A stretch of 40,981 bases of DNA, from the NCBI GenBank assembly GCA_030524765.1, contig JAUNGA010000014.1, positions 1 through 40,981 on the forward strand. The letters are read 5' to 3'. The notes below the pieces were generated by a model. That model saw only the letters and a program-made list of their open reading frames with translations, made no database searches and was not told the DNA's origin. The position numbers and the translations under genes were made by a program. This document shows positions 9,184 through 16,880 of the stretch, in pieces. Numbering within the stretch: the first letter of the stretch is position 1; every line of letters starts with the position of its first letter. The DNA is from Bacteroidales bacterium. GTDB taxonomy: Bacteria; Bacteroidota; Bacteroidia; Bacteroidales; Muribaculaceae.

Positions 9184-9553
9184 CGATTATCTCGTCGGTC
9201 TTTGCACGGGCCTTGTTTTTGGTATCTTCGCTCATATTGCCTTTGATGGCCTGATAGACAGCTGTCATGGCGGCCAGGTCATCAGTGAAACCTCCCGGCA
9301 GAAAATCGGGAAGAAGATCGGTAGGCAGGATAAAATAGCCGAGCGCTCCGGCAATCATCAGTCTGTCGCGTGTCGACGCTGTGCCCAGTGAATAATATAA
9401 AGCCAGCAACATATAGAGCAACTTGCCTCCGATCTTGCCGGCCACCGATGCGATTTTATTCCAGAAATCAGTATCCGAAAAATTTCTGGCGTATCTGTGA
9501 ATAGTCTCCGGAGCCGATGCCGCTAAGTCTTTTATCTTTTTTATAACGTCCAT
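9179..9553 (-). CDS. DUF1232 (YkvA-like) protein
   Basis: The protein has 124 residues. The C-terminal half has the DUF1232 signature G-Y-F-I-L-P-T-D-L-L-P-D-F-L-P, then G-G-F-T-D-D-L-A-A-M, preceded by a hydrophobic segment. The family is small, membrane-associated and of unknown function. It lies 29 nt downstream of a DUF4230 gene on the same strand and is probably the last gene of a three-gene operon. Confidence 0.85.
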   Translation of the reverse strand: MDVIKKIKDLAASAPETIHRYARNFSDTDFWNKIASVAGKIGGKLLYMLLALYYSLGTASTRDRLMIAGALGYFILPTDLLPDFLPGGFTDDLAAMTAVYQAIKGNMSEDTKNKARAKTDEIIG

Positions 9554-9582
9554 TTGTTCAATCTTTTAACCGTAACAGGATA

Positions 9583-10191
9583 TCAACGATACTTCGGATA
9601 ATGAGCTCCGCGAGGCACCGAATCTGTCACGATAACGGGTTTACGCATAATACCTGCGAGCATCGTCAATAGATTCTGTCTTGCCTCTGCCCGGGCCTTT
9701 GCGACCGTGCCGTTGAGATAGACGCGGCGTAGCCAGTTGTCGCGCACCTTGGCCTTCATAGCGTTTTCCTCGGCAGTGGTAAAGTTGTCTGATCCGAGGA
9801 ACTTGTCATTCCATGTGTCGATGACCATATACGCATTGTCGTCGGTTGACTCGAGCACCTCTATTTCTTCGGGCGGCAGAACGAGTCTGATGGTGTCGGC
9901 GCTCAGGTCGGTGTCAATTTTGTCGATATCAAAATTCACCATACCTCTCAGACGCATACGGGCCACCAGATGTCGTGTGCCTGCCGAGCCTTTGACCGGC
10001 ACCTCGTCGTAGATCTCCATCGAGCACAGTTTCACCATATCCTTTATCTCTCTGACTGTGGCATTGTGTATCTTCACATTATCGGCGTCTGACGAGACAT
10101 GCCACCTGTAGCCCCAGAAGGCGATACAGGCCACAACCGCCACGGCGACAAGCAGTTTAAACAGTTTGATTGTTGTAATTGCGATTTTCAT
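9583..10191 (-). CDS. DUF4230 membrane-anchored protein
   Basis: The 202-residue protein has an N-terminal membrane segment (about residues 9-27) followed by a domain of about 170 residues typical of DUF4230. Its parts are an opening (T-V-R-E-I-K-D-M-V-K-L-C-S-M-E-I-Y-D-E-V-P) and an R-G-M-V-N-F-D-I core. A helix rich in A-K-A-R-A-E-A-R follows near the C-terminus. The function of DUF4230 is unknown. It starts 4 nt after the stop of another DUF4230 gene. Confidence 0.75.
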   Translation of the reverse strand: MKIAITTIKLFKLLVAVAVVACIAFWGYRWHVSSDADNVKIHNATVREIKDMVKLCSMEIYDEVPVKGSAGTRHLVARMRLRGMVNFDIDKIDTDLSADTIRLVLPPEEIEVLESTDDNAYMVIDTWNDKFLGSDNFTTAEENAMKAKVRDNWLRRVYLNGTVAKARAEARQNLLTMLAGIMRKPVIVTDSVPRGAHYPKYR

Positions 10192-10195
10192 GTCA

Positions 10196-10807
10196 TCAGG
10201 CGTTTTTAAATGTCACGACGGCGCTATAACCGGCCGGAGCGAGCAGAGATTCGAAATAACGGCGTGCTTTATCCTTGGCCCTGTCCATGAGAGCCGCGCT
10301 GAACGTATCTTTTTCCTCGACCTCCTGCTTGAGGTGGGTGTTCATACGTTCTTTCAGATCGGCACGCTCGCGGGCATCCACCGCCGATCTCAGTCCCGTC
10401 ACGCGATAGTGGTCTTCGCGCATCCCGGGCTCACGGCCGGCAAACTCAGTCCTGACCGCAGGCAGATTGATCGTAACGCATTTGGTCGCCTCGTCGACCC
10501 TTATATCATCAGGCCTAAGCTCAGACATATCTATATATGCACGCAGATATGTATCATATGAGTAGGCGGCCACGCGGTCGCCGATCTTCAGTTTAGACAA
10601 CAGCGCGTCGGCCGTCTGTTTAATACCTTTGGCCTCTGATAATCTGATGTCGTCGATTGTCGCCATTTTTGTAATGGTCATTGAGGCAAGTACCAGTTTG
10701 TCGACCGAACGCAATTCGGTATAAAAAATCGCGCCGCTGTCAGGAGCCTTGGTGCAGGCGCCCGCGACGATAGCAATAACAGCGGCGTATAACAGTCTTT
10801 TCATCAT
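10196..10807 (-). CDS. DUF4230 lipoprotein
   Basis: The 203-residue protein has a lipoprotein signal peptide; the lipobox V-A-G-A-C puts the acylated Cys at about residue 18. The domain is related to that of the downstream gene: E-L-R-S-V-D-K-L-V-L-A-S-M-T-I at the start, an I-N-L-P-A-V-R core and a D-R-A-K-D-K-A-R-R-Y-F helix near the end. The gene pair therefore makes one lipid-anchored and one helix-anchored version of the same domain, which suggests a heteromeric envelope complex (inference). It is the first gene of the minus-strand operon; no clear -7 box is visible upstream. Confidence 0.75.
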   Translation of the reverse strand: MMKRLLYAAVIAIVAGACTKAPDSGAIFYTELRSVDKLVLASMTITKMATIDDIRLSEAKGIKQTADALLSKLKIGDRVAAYSYDTYLRAYIDMSELRPDDIRVDEATKCVTINLPAVRTEFAGREPGMREDHYRVTGLRSAVDARERADLKERMNTHLKQEVEEKDTFSAALMDRAKDKARRYFESLLAPAGYSAVVTFKNA

Positions 10808-10836
10808 ATCATATTAACGTAAAACCGCCATATTTA

Positions 10837-10869
10837 TTGGAGTCGAAAAACTAATTTATACTATCTTTG
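10837..10869 (+). promoter_or_regulatory. Promoter of the AraC gene (near-leaderless)
   Basis: The -33-like TTG at 10837-10839 is followed after 22 nt by a perfect -7 box TATCTTTG at 10862-10869. The ATG at 10878 is only 8 nt further on, so transcription probably starts within a few bases of the start codon. Confidence 0.65.
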
Positions 10870-10877
10870 CATCCACG

Positions 10878-11669
10878 ATGATACGGATAATCGCACCAAG
10901 CCCCCTGTTAAGACCGTTTGTAAGATACCACTGGGTGATGTCGACCGAGACACCATTCCGCGCGCTGACATTTCCGATCGGCTGCCCGCAGCTGCTTTTC
11001 CATCGCAAGGATGTGCTGACCATTCCCGAGCTGTCGGCTGCCCAAGAGCGTTTTACTGTCAGCGGGCAGGTATGTTTCTCATCGCATGTGTGCGCCACCC
11101 GTCCGCTTGAGACCATCGCCACCGTCTTTCGTCCGCACACAATCATGCCGTTTATCGGCGTACCGCCATCGGCGTTCTACAATGTCGAGATTTCAGGCCA
11201 TGATCTTGAGAACCGTGAACTGAGCGCACTCGCCGGCCGGGTTCTGTCGGCCGCAAGCGCCGACATCGCAGTGAGTCTGATCGAACGCTATCTGATGAGT
11301 CGTCTCGATGTGGCCTGCGATATTAACCTCGGCCGGATGGGCCGGGCCGTATCAGTCATGCTTGCCGACCCCTCGGTCAGCGTAGGCGCTCTGGCATCGC
11401 AGTCTTGCCTCTGTCAGAAACAGTTTGAGCGCGTGTTTCGCCACTCGGTCGGCATGAACCCAAAGAAATATCAAGGAATTGTCAGATTCCAGCGGGCTTT
11501 GCGGCTTATACAGTGCGGATCAGAAAACATCGCCGATATAGCCGCCGCGGCAGGATACGCCGACCAGTCGCATTTCACCCGCGAGTGCCGCAATCTCGTG
11601 TCACTCACACCACTCGGCCTGATCAAGAGCGGCACGGCCTATTCTGACCTTTACACCGAGCCGGTGTGA
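10878..11669 (+). CDS. AraC family transcriptional regulator
   Basis: The 263-residue protein has an N-terminal ligand-sensing domain opening with P-S-P-L-L-R-P-F-V-R-Y-H-W (the DUF6597/AraC type). The C-terminal AraC DNA-binding domain spans about residues 145-250, with two helix-turn-helix units: V-G-A-L-A-S-Q-S-C-L-C-Q-K-Q-F-E-R-V-F-R, and I-A-D-I-A-A-A-A-G-Y-A-D-Q-S-H-F-T-R-E. The first ATG is chosen because the N-terminal family motif begins there. It is followed 57 nt later by an acetyltransferase gene with its own -7 box, a possible target (inference). Confidence 0.9.
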   Translation: MIRIIAPSPLLRPFVRYHWVMSTETPFRALTFPIGCPQLLFHRKDVLTIPELSAAQERFTVSGQVCFSSHVCATRPLETIATVFRPHTIMPFIGVPPSAFYNVEISGHDLENRELSALAGRVLSAASADIAVSLIERYLMSRLDVACDINLGRMGRAVSVMLADPSVSVGALASQSCLCQKQFERVFRHSVGMNPKKYQGIVRFQRALRLIQCGSENIADIAAAAGYADQSHFTRECRNLVSLTPLGLIKSGTAYSDLYTEPV

Positions 11670-11709
11670 GAATGTCTCTTTTATTCTATCGCACCGATAC
11701 GATTGTGCC

Positions 11710-11717
11710 TAACTTTG
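11710..11717 (+). promoter_or_regulatory. -7 box of the CatA-like gene (near-leaderless)
   Basis: TAACTTTG matches TAnnTTTG. The first sensible ATG (11727) is 9 nt downstream, so the transcript would have almost no leader. No convincing -33 element is visible. Confidence 0.5.
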
Positions 11718-11726
11718 CCGCAAAAA

Positions 11727-12353
11727 ATGCAGGAAATAGATCCGCGCGACACCGGTCGCGCATATGCCTTCGAGATGTGGATGCAGGCACCGATGCCGAT
11801 GGTCACACTGTTTTGCACACTCGACATTACCCGTGCACGCCGTCTTGCCTGGCGGCGTCGGCTAAAACTCAATATGCTCATATGCTATTGCATCGGCCGT
11901 GCGGCATCACGCATCAACGAATTCTATACCCTGCCGGTCGACGGCCGGCTGATAAGATACGACACCCTTGCGGTCAGCACTATAGTGGCAAACAGCGCCG
12001 GCACGATCAGTTCGTGCGACATACCATGGAGCATCGACCTCGCGACATTCAGCAGCGACTATCTGCTGCTGACATCGCTGGTCGCGGCTACATGCCGCAA
12101 CCACGACATCACCGACAGCATGGTCATAGGCACATCAGCTCTGGTGAATGACGACATTGACGGCGCTGTGGGCATGTACAGCGGGATATTCAACAACCCG
12201 TTTATGATATGGGGCAGATATCGCCGGCGATTGACGCGCACCACTCTGAAGGTCTCATTCCAGTTCCATCATACACAGATGGACGGCGCACATGCCGCTC
12301 GCTTTCTCACCCTGTTGCAGCAAGAACTCGATGCTTTATCTTCCCGGCTCTAA
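11727..12353 (+). CDS. CatA-like (chloramphenicol acetyltransferase family) O-acetyltransferase
   Basis: The 208-residue protein has the CAT-fold catalytic motif H-H-x-x-x-D-G (H-H-T-Q-M-D-G, about residues 181-187) near the C-terminus, with the usual F-Q-F just before it. Length and layout fit type A CAT proteins (about 210-220 residues), trimeric enzymes that use acetyl-CoA. Many chromosomal CatA-like proteins in Bacteroidetes are not proven to act on chloramphenicol, so the substrate is left open. ATG 11727 is used because the frame upstream crosses the -7 box. The 3' end overlaps the convergent sugar acetyltransferase by 18 bp. Confidence 0.85.
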   Translation: MQEIDPRDTGRAYAFEMWMQAPMPMVTLFCTLDITRARRLAWRRRLKLNMLICYCIGRAASRINEFYTLPVDGRLIRYDTLAVSTIVANSAGTISSCDIPWSIDLATFSSDYLLLTSLVAATCRNHDITDSMVIGTSALVNDDIDGAVGMYSGIFNNPFMIWGRYRRRLTRTTLKVSFQFHHTQMDGAHAARFLTLLQQELDALSSRL

Positions 12354-12935
12354 CTGTCTGATTACGCGGGCCGGATTGCCAGCCACGGCTACGTTGTCGG
12401 GAATATCGCGTGTGACGACCGATCCGGCCCCTACCACCACGTTGTCGCCTATGGTGACACCCGGCAGTATGGTGGCACCGCCACCGATCCACACACTGTC
12501 GCCTATGGTCACGGCCTCGGCCCATTGTATGTTTTTGTCGCGACGCACGGCGTCAAGCGGGTGACAGGCCGTATAGATGCTCACATTGGGACCGATGAAG
12601 ACGTTGTCGCCTATTGTTACTGGTGCCTCGTCGAGAACGGTGAGATTAAAATTGGCCATAAAGCTCTCGCCTACATGTATATTGCAGCCATAATCGCAAC
12701 GAAAAGGCTGATTTATCACCAGTTTCTCGCCACAACTGCCCAACAGACCACGTAACAATGTCTGCTGCCCGTCGATGTCACGTGGCGGCAGATTATTGAA
12801 TATGTGGAGTTTCTCACGCGTATCGAGCAATTTTTCGTAAAACTCGGGCATAAATGCATCATAGATCTCACCTCTGAGCATCTTTTGCCACTCTCGTTCG
12901 AAATCGGTCATTTGACTTTTATCTGACATAATCAT
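12336..12935 (-). CDS. Sugar O-acetyltransferase, maltose-acetyltransferase type (LbH)
   Basis: The 199-residue protein has an N-terminal Mac domain (M-L-R-G-E-I-Y-D-A-F-M-P-E) and a left-handed beta-helix of hexapeptide repeats (for example I-G-D-N-V-F-I-G-P-N-V). The catalytic His is probably in the Y-T-A-C-H-P-L motif. It ends in A-G-N-P-A-R-V-I. It resembles maltose/galactoside acetyltransferases, which acetylate sugars with acetyl-CoA; the true acceptor is unknown. The start is ambiguous: ATG 12935 is annotated, and ATG 12911 (M-T-D-F-E) better matches the family N-terminus. It follows the DUF5131 gene by 56 nt and may be cotranscribed with it. Confidence 0.85.
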   Translation of the reverse strand: MIMSDKSQMTDFEREWQKMLRGEIYDAFMPEFYEKLLDTREKLHIFNNLPPRDIDGQQTLLRGLLGSCGEKLVINQPFRCDYGCNIHVGESFMANFNLTVLDEAPVTIGDNVFIGPNVSIYTACHPLDAVRRDKNIQWAEAVTIGDSVWIGGGATILPGVTIGDNVVVGAGSVVTRDIPDNVAVAGNPARVIRQLEPGR

Positions 12936-12991
12936 GATAATTTATCTTTTATGCTGAATTTATCCTCGTTTCCGCTGTCGCATCTATGCGC

Positions 12992-13717
12992 TCAACGACG
13001 GCCGTTCAGACAGGCCTTGCGGGCCTGTTCGTGCTGTAAATTACGTGGAATGTGATATTGTCGGCCGTCTTTTATCAGATACGAGCCGGTCTGATGAAAG
13101 TTGAACGGCACGCCGGCGTCGGCACATTGCCTGTGCATGTCGAGCACCCAGTCAAAATCAAGCGGACGGGCATATTTGCCTGACTCTCCGCCGACCGAGA
13201 CTTCCTCGACGAGCGACCGGTCGAGATATGCACCCAGATCTATCCGTTCGAGCATAGGTGCCACGATTATAAGTCTGTGCCTGATTGGCAACGAGAGAAA
13301 TATCGGCAGGCGATAGTCGGCGCGGTCTTGATTCTCGACTGTACAGCCCACGGCGACATGCTCATATCCGTCACCCCAGTCAGAGGGAAGGCAGCAGGCA
13401 AGGCGCTCGATGCGTTTGGTAAAGAAAAAGAACGTACAGTCTGACCGTTGCCTGACGATATCCCATATACGGTCACGCCACTGATCGGCTTCCTCGATCA
13501 GCAGATCTGACGTGAAACAGAGCGCGAATTCCGTTCCCGACGGATATTTCAGCTGCCGGTGTCGGTCGCGTCGCAGCGGCATATCGAATGCAGCCGTGCG
13601 GCGTACCTCGGCGGTCGACACAGTTGTGCCGAAAGCCGCATCCTCGCGATATACATAACAGTGCCGGCATCCGGCGCTTATCTTGTGGCAGCCGTGCCAC
13701 GGATTCCACATAGGCAT
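12992..13717 (-). CDS. DUF5131 (phage Gp37/Gp68-like) protein
   Basis: The 241-residue protein starts M-P-M-W-N-P-W-H-G-C-H-K-I-S-A-G-C-R-H-C-Y, the typical DUF5131 opening, with a Cys-x6-Cys-x2-Cys cluster at about residues 10-20. Other family traits are F-T-S-D-L at the start of a strand, F-F-F-F-T-K-R-I, V-G-C-T-V-E-N-Q and the S-V-G-G-E-S-G motif. The Cys cluster suggests an iron-sulfur, radical-SAM-like fold, but the function is not established. The frame is open upstream to 13861, but ATG 13717 is chosen because family homology starts there and a -7 box lies upstream at 13743-13750. Confidence 0.8.
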   Translation of the reverse strand: MPMWNPWHGCHKISAGCRHCYVYREDAAFGTTVSTAEVRRTAAFDMPLRRDRHRQLKYPSGTEFALCFTSDLLIEEADQWRDRIWDIVRQRSDCTFFFFTKRIERLACCLPSDWGDGYEHVAVGCTVENQDRADYRLPIFLSLPIRHRLIIVAPMLERIDLGAYLDRSLVEEVSVGGESGKYARPLDFDWVLDMHRQCADAGVPFNFHQTGSYLIKDGRQYHIPRNLQHEQARKACLNGRR

Positions 13718-13742
13718 AACGGTCGTACTATTAAAATATTTA

Positions 13743-13750
13743 CAAAGATA
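13743..13750 (-). promoter_or_regulatory. -7 box for the DUF5131 gene
   Basis: On the minus strand this reads TATCTTTG, ending 25 nt before the ATG at 13717. It supports the shorter start. Confidence 0.6.
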
Positions 13751-13816
13751 TAACTTTTTTGATATTACGTTAAAATAATGTGTGCTTTTGGTAAGAGCCG
13801 GTTCGATAATAAAAGC

Positions 13817-13824
13817 TAACTTTG
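13817..13824 (+). promoter_or_regulatory. -7 box for the acetyltransferase/AraC pair
   Basis: TAACTTTG lies 22 nt before the ATG at 13847. It forms a divergent promoter region with the DUF5131 gene. Confidence 0.6.
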
Positions 13825-13846
13825 CAACATCAACAATCAGACAATC

Positions 13847-14410
13847 ATGACTACCAAACAATTATTTGAGCAGATAGCACGTGGCGAAGGCGTGAAGGGC
13901 GGATCAGATGCCCACGCCGAGATGCACCGGCTCAGTCAGGAAGCCATACGCATCACCCTCCTTCTTAATAATTCATTTCACACCCACGATGAGATTATAG
14001 CCCTCTGGAGCGAACTGACCGGGTCTGAGATTGACGACAGTTTCAATTTCTTTCCGCCGTTTTTTACCGACTGCGGTAAAAATCTGCATATAGGCCGGCG
14101 GGTATTCATCAACTCGGGATGCAAGTTTCAGGATCAAGGTGGCATATACATCGGCGATGACGTGCTTATCGGCCATAATTGTTTGATCGCCACCATAAAT
14201 CATGATCCCGATCCCGACAGGCGGGCCGACATGACATTTGCTCCCGTGCATATAGCCGACAAGGTATGGATAGGCGCCAACGCCACCATTCTGCCGGGCG
14301 TGACCATCGGCTATGGCGCCATAATAGCCGCCGGCGCCGTCGTGACAAAAGACGTGGCCCCACGCACCGTAGTCGCCGGGGTACCGGCACATTTTATCAA
14401 AAACATATAA
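13847..14410 (+). CDS. Hexapeptide-repeat (LbH) sugar O-acetyltransferase
   Basis: The 187-residue protein has a helical N-terminal part, then left-handed beta-helix repeats. Visible motifs are [22 protein letters not shown], the probable catalytic His in T-I-N-H-D, and [16 protein letters not shown]. It ends [11 protein letters not shown]. It is an acetyl-CoA-dependent acetyltransferase of the maltose/galactoside/NodL group; the acceptor is unknown. An AraC regulator starts 17 nt after its stop, so the two are probably one operon. It is a distant relative of the minus-strand enzyme at 12336-12935, not a close duplicate. Confidence 0.85.
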   Translation: MTTKQLFEQIARGEGVKGGSDAHAEMHRLSQEAIRITLLLNNSFHTHDEIIALWSELTGSEIDDSFNFFPPFFTDCGKNLHIGRRVFINSGCKFQDQGGIYIGDDVLIGHNCLIATINHDPDPDRRADMTFAPVHIADKVWIGANATILPGVTIGYGAIIAAGAVVTKDVAPRTVVAGVPAHFIKNI

Positions 14411-14427
14411 TATAATCGACAAAATAC

Positions 14428-15330
14428 ATGGAGCAATACATCAATCTCGACTCTGTTGACGCATACAACAAAATGTACGGTATTGTCACCCGCCATCCGC
14501 TCGTGAGCGTAATCAATCTGAAAGACGCGGGTTTCATAGCCAACAGCTTCAGGCTCGAATACGGGCTGTATGCATTGTTCCTGAAAAACGGTCTCGGATG
14601 TTCGGTCAAATACGGGCGCAAGACCTATGACTATCAGGAGGGCACGGTGGTGAGCTTCGCGCCCGGACAGACCGTCGATGTAGAGATGAAGCCGGGCGAG
14701 ACCACTCATGACGTAACAGGCATATTGTTCCATCCCGACCTCATATACGGCACTCCGCTCGGCCGCAAGATTTCATCGTTCGATTTTTTTGATTATTCGC
14801 AGATCGAGGCCGTGCACCTGTCGCAAAGCGAACGTGAGATCTTTCTCGATTGCCTGACCAAAATAGACCGCGAGCTCGACCATCCCGTCGACAGCCACTC
14901 GGCCTTAGTGCTATCGGCCAACATCCAGCTGCTGCTCGAATATATGGCGCGATTCTACGACCGTCAGTTTATCACGCGCCACAAAGTCAACTCAGAGATT
15001 GTGGCCGGTTTCGAGCGCAGCCTCAAAGAGTATTTCATGTCGGCCGAGCCACGTGAGTGTCTGCCGTCTGTCAATTATTTTGCGGGCAAGGCCGGCCTGT
15101 CGCCCAAATATTTCAGCGAGCTGGTCAAGAAAGAGACCGGCACGTCGCCCAAGACGCTGATAATGCAGCACTTGATCGAGACGGCCAAACACCGTCTGGC
15201 TGCCTCAGACGAGGATATAAGTCTGATCGCCTATGATCTCGGATTTGAATATCCGGCACATTTCACACGCATGTTCCATCGCATCACCGGTCAGAGCCCC
15301 ACAGACTTCCGCCGCAGCATGGCCAACTGA
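14428..15330 (+). CDS. AraC family transcriptional regulator
   Basis: The 300-residue protein has an N-terminal cupin-like sensing domain (with G-T-V-V-S-F-A-P-G-Q around residues 71-80). A C-terminal AraC domain covers about residues 195-298, with L-S-P-K-Y-F-S-E-L-V-K-K-E-T-G as the first HTH recognition region and L-I-A-Y-D-L-G-F-E-Y-P-A-H-F-T-R-M-F as the second. This is the common Bacteroidetes AraC type whose neighbour is often an oxidoreductase or transferase under its control. Here the neighbour is the upstream acetyltransferase. The inducer is unknown. Confidence 0.9.
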   Translation: MEQYINLDSVDAYNKMYGIVTRHPLVSVINLKDAGFIANSFRLEYGLYALFLKNGLGCSVKYGRKTYDYQEGTVVSFAPGQTVDVEMKPGETTHDVTGILFHPDLIYGTPLGRKISSFDFFDYSQIEAVHLSQSEREIFLDCLTKIDRELDHPVDSHSALVLSANIQLLLEYMARFYDRQFITRHKVNSEIVAGFERSLKEYFMSAEPRECLPSVNYFAGKAGLSPKYFSELVKKETGTSPKTLIMQHLIETAKHRLAASDEDISLIAYDLGFEYPAHFTRMFHRITGQSPTDFRRSMAN

Positions 15331-15331
15331 C

Positions 15332-16057
15332 CTAAAGTATATTGAGCGCCTTGGCCGCACGACAAGCCTCTATCGAGTTGCGGCACTGCAGTTTCGACAA
15401 TATCTGCTGTCTGTGACGGCTCACGGTATGCTTGCTGATGCACAGTGTCCGGGCTATGGCCTCGCTGGTCATACCGTCGTTTATCATTGTGATGATCTGA
15501 CGCTCTCTGCGGCTCAGAATCATGTCGTCGGCATCGCCGGTCAGCTGCTCGCTGACGCCTGTCACGGTATTGACCGCGAGGCTACGGCCCCTGACATCAG
15601 TGAGCATCGGGCCGTAAAGGCATATCGCATAACGCACGCTGTCGGTAGCCTTATCATATATGTAATACATCCGGTGCAGCACATCGATTCCCGACTTGAA
15701 ACGCAGGCCGGTCATCAGACAGTACGATCCGCGGCGATTTCGGGGCTGACGGCGCAGATAGTTTAGAAACCGTATTTCAGCCATGAACTTGAGTTCACGC
15801 TCCTCGTCATCCATCAGCGACAATACGGCTCGCTCCCAGATAGAGTTTTCCTCCTGATATTCGCCAAGACCGATGGTATCGGCAAACCGACCTGCAAATA
15901 TGCGGCTGTTGCCGTGAAGCAGGTCGCTCACCACAGCCACCACATTCTCGACCTCGGCCATGGCCCGGGCATAGTCAAAGACTTCGCCCATCAGATCGCC
16001 TGACTTGCCGAATTTCTGGTCTCTTAACATTCTGTCGAGCCGTCGCTGCTCACTCAT
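15332..16057 (-). CDS. LuxR-type HTH transcriptional regulator
   Basis: The 241-residue protein has an N-terminal PAS-like sensory part and a C-terminal LuxR HTH (about residues 180-238). The HTH reads L-S-R-R-E-R-Q-I-I-T-M-I-N-D-G-M-T-S-E-A-I-A, then L-C-I-S-K-H-T-V-S-R-H-R-Q-Q-I-L-S-K-L. No receiver domain is seen. It is convergent with the AraC gene (stops 2 bp apart) and divergent from the DUF1349 gene. The shared upstream region holds the palindrome TTGATATCAA, a possible site for this regulator (inference). Confidence 0.85.
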   Translation of the reverse strand: MSEQRRLDRMLRDQKFGKSGDLMGEVFDYARAMAEVENVVAVVSDLLHGNSRIFAGRFADTIGLGEYQEENSIWERAVLSLMDDEERELKFMAEIRFLNYLRRQPRNRRGSYCLMTGLRFKSGIDVLHRMYYIYDKATDSVRYAICLYGPMLTDVRGRSLAVNTVTGVSEQLTGDADDMILSRRERQIITMINDGMTSEAIARTLCISKHTVSRHRQQILSKLQCRNSIEACRAAKALNIL

Positions 16058-16082
16058 CGCTAAAAATGGTTATTTGTAGCCA

Positions 16083-16113
16083 TTGCAGGCAAATGTTGAT
16101 ATCAATACCTTTG
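16083..16113 (+). promoter_or_regulatory. Promoter with internal palindrome for the DUF1349 gene
   Basis: The -33-like TTG is at 16083-16085 and the -7 box TACCTTTG at 16106-16113, with a 20-nt spacing. The spacer holds the 10-bp palindrome TTGATATCAA (16096-16105), nested in a wider GCAAA...TTTGC dyad. A repressor or activator bound here would contact the promoter directly. Confidence 0.6.
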
Positions 16114-16142
16114 CAAAGATAATAATTAAACCGATAACCGAC

Positions 16143-16793
16143 ATGAAACATCTTGCATTATTTGCGGCATTTATGCTGACATGTGGCGTATCACACGCAC
16201 AGACACTCGACAAAATGAACTGGTTTAACGAACCCGAGGAATGGTCGGTGACCGACAATACACTAACCATGAATGTCACACCCAAAAGTGACTACTGGCG
16301 CATATCGCACTATGGATTCACTGTCGATGACGCGCCCTTTTACTTTGCCGAGTATGGCGGCGAATTCGAGGCTAAGGTAAAAGTGTCGGGCGACTACAAG
16401 GTGCGTTTCGACCAGGCCGGTCTGATGATAAGGGTCGACCACGAAAACTATATCAAGGCCGGCATAGAGTTTGTCGACGGCAAGTACAATGTCAGCACTG
16501 TCGTCACACACCACACATCTGACTGGAGCGTCATCGCTCTCGACCGTCCTGTCGATTATATCTGGATAAAGGCGGTGCGCCGTCTCGATGCCATCGAGAT
16601 CTTCTACTCGTTTGACGACAAAGAGTATATAATGATGCGTAATGCATGGATAGAGGCCAACCGCCCTGTCAGAATCGGCATGTTCGGCGCCTGTCCCGAC
16701 GGCAACGGATTCAAGGCCACGTTCTCACACTTCACCGTGCGGCACCTGCCCGACCGCGTACGCACCGAGTGGCTGCGCTCCAACGCCGAGTGA
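16143..16793 (+). CDS. Secreted DUF1349 (concanavalin A-like) protein
   Basis: The 216-residue protein has a classical signal peptide (about residues 1-19, cleavage after S-H-A). The rest is a single DUF1349 domain with D-Y-W-R, E-A-K-V-K-V-S-G-D-Y, D-Q-A-G-L-M-I-R-V-D and Y-I-K-A-G-I-E-F motifs. The fold is a jelly-roll related to lectins and glycosidases, and it is probably periplasmic. No catalytic role is assigned. ATG 16143 is chosen because the signal peptide starts there and the -7 box is 29 nt upstream. It is not obviously in an operon. Confidence 0.85.
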   Translation: MKHLALFAAFMLTCGVSHAQTLDKMNWFNEPEEWSVTDNTLTMNVTPKSDYWRISHYGFTVDDAPFYFAEYGGEFEAKVKVSGDYKVRFDQAGLMIRVDHENYIKAGIEFVDGKYNVSTVVTHHTSDWSVIALDRPVDYIWIKAVRRLDAIEIFYSFDDKEYIMMRNAWIEANRPVRIGMFGACPDGNGFKATFSHFTVRHLPDRVRTEWLRSNAE

Positions 16794-16843
16794 CCCTAAG
16801 ACAGATCGGGATCCGGAAGGGTGTGTCAGTCAATAAAATTATG

Positions 16844-16851
16844 TATCTTTG
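16844..16851 (+). promoter_or_regulatory. -7 box of the K+/H+ antiporter gene
   Basis: TATCTTTG lies 29 nt before the ATG at 16881. Confidence 0.6.
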
Positions 16852-16880
16852 CATAAATTTTATTGACCATACGATACGAC

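Noticed and set aside
13718-13861. Longer N-terminus of the DUF5131 protein
   Set aside because: The extension crosses a -7 box and lies outside family homology.
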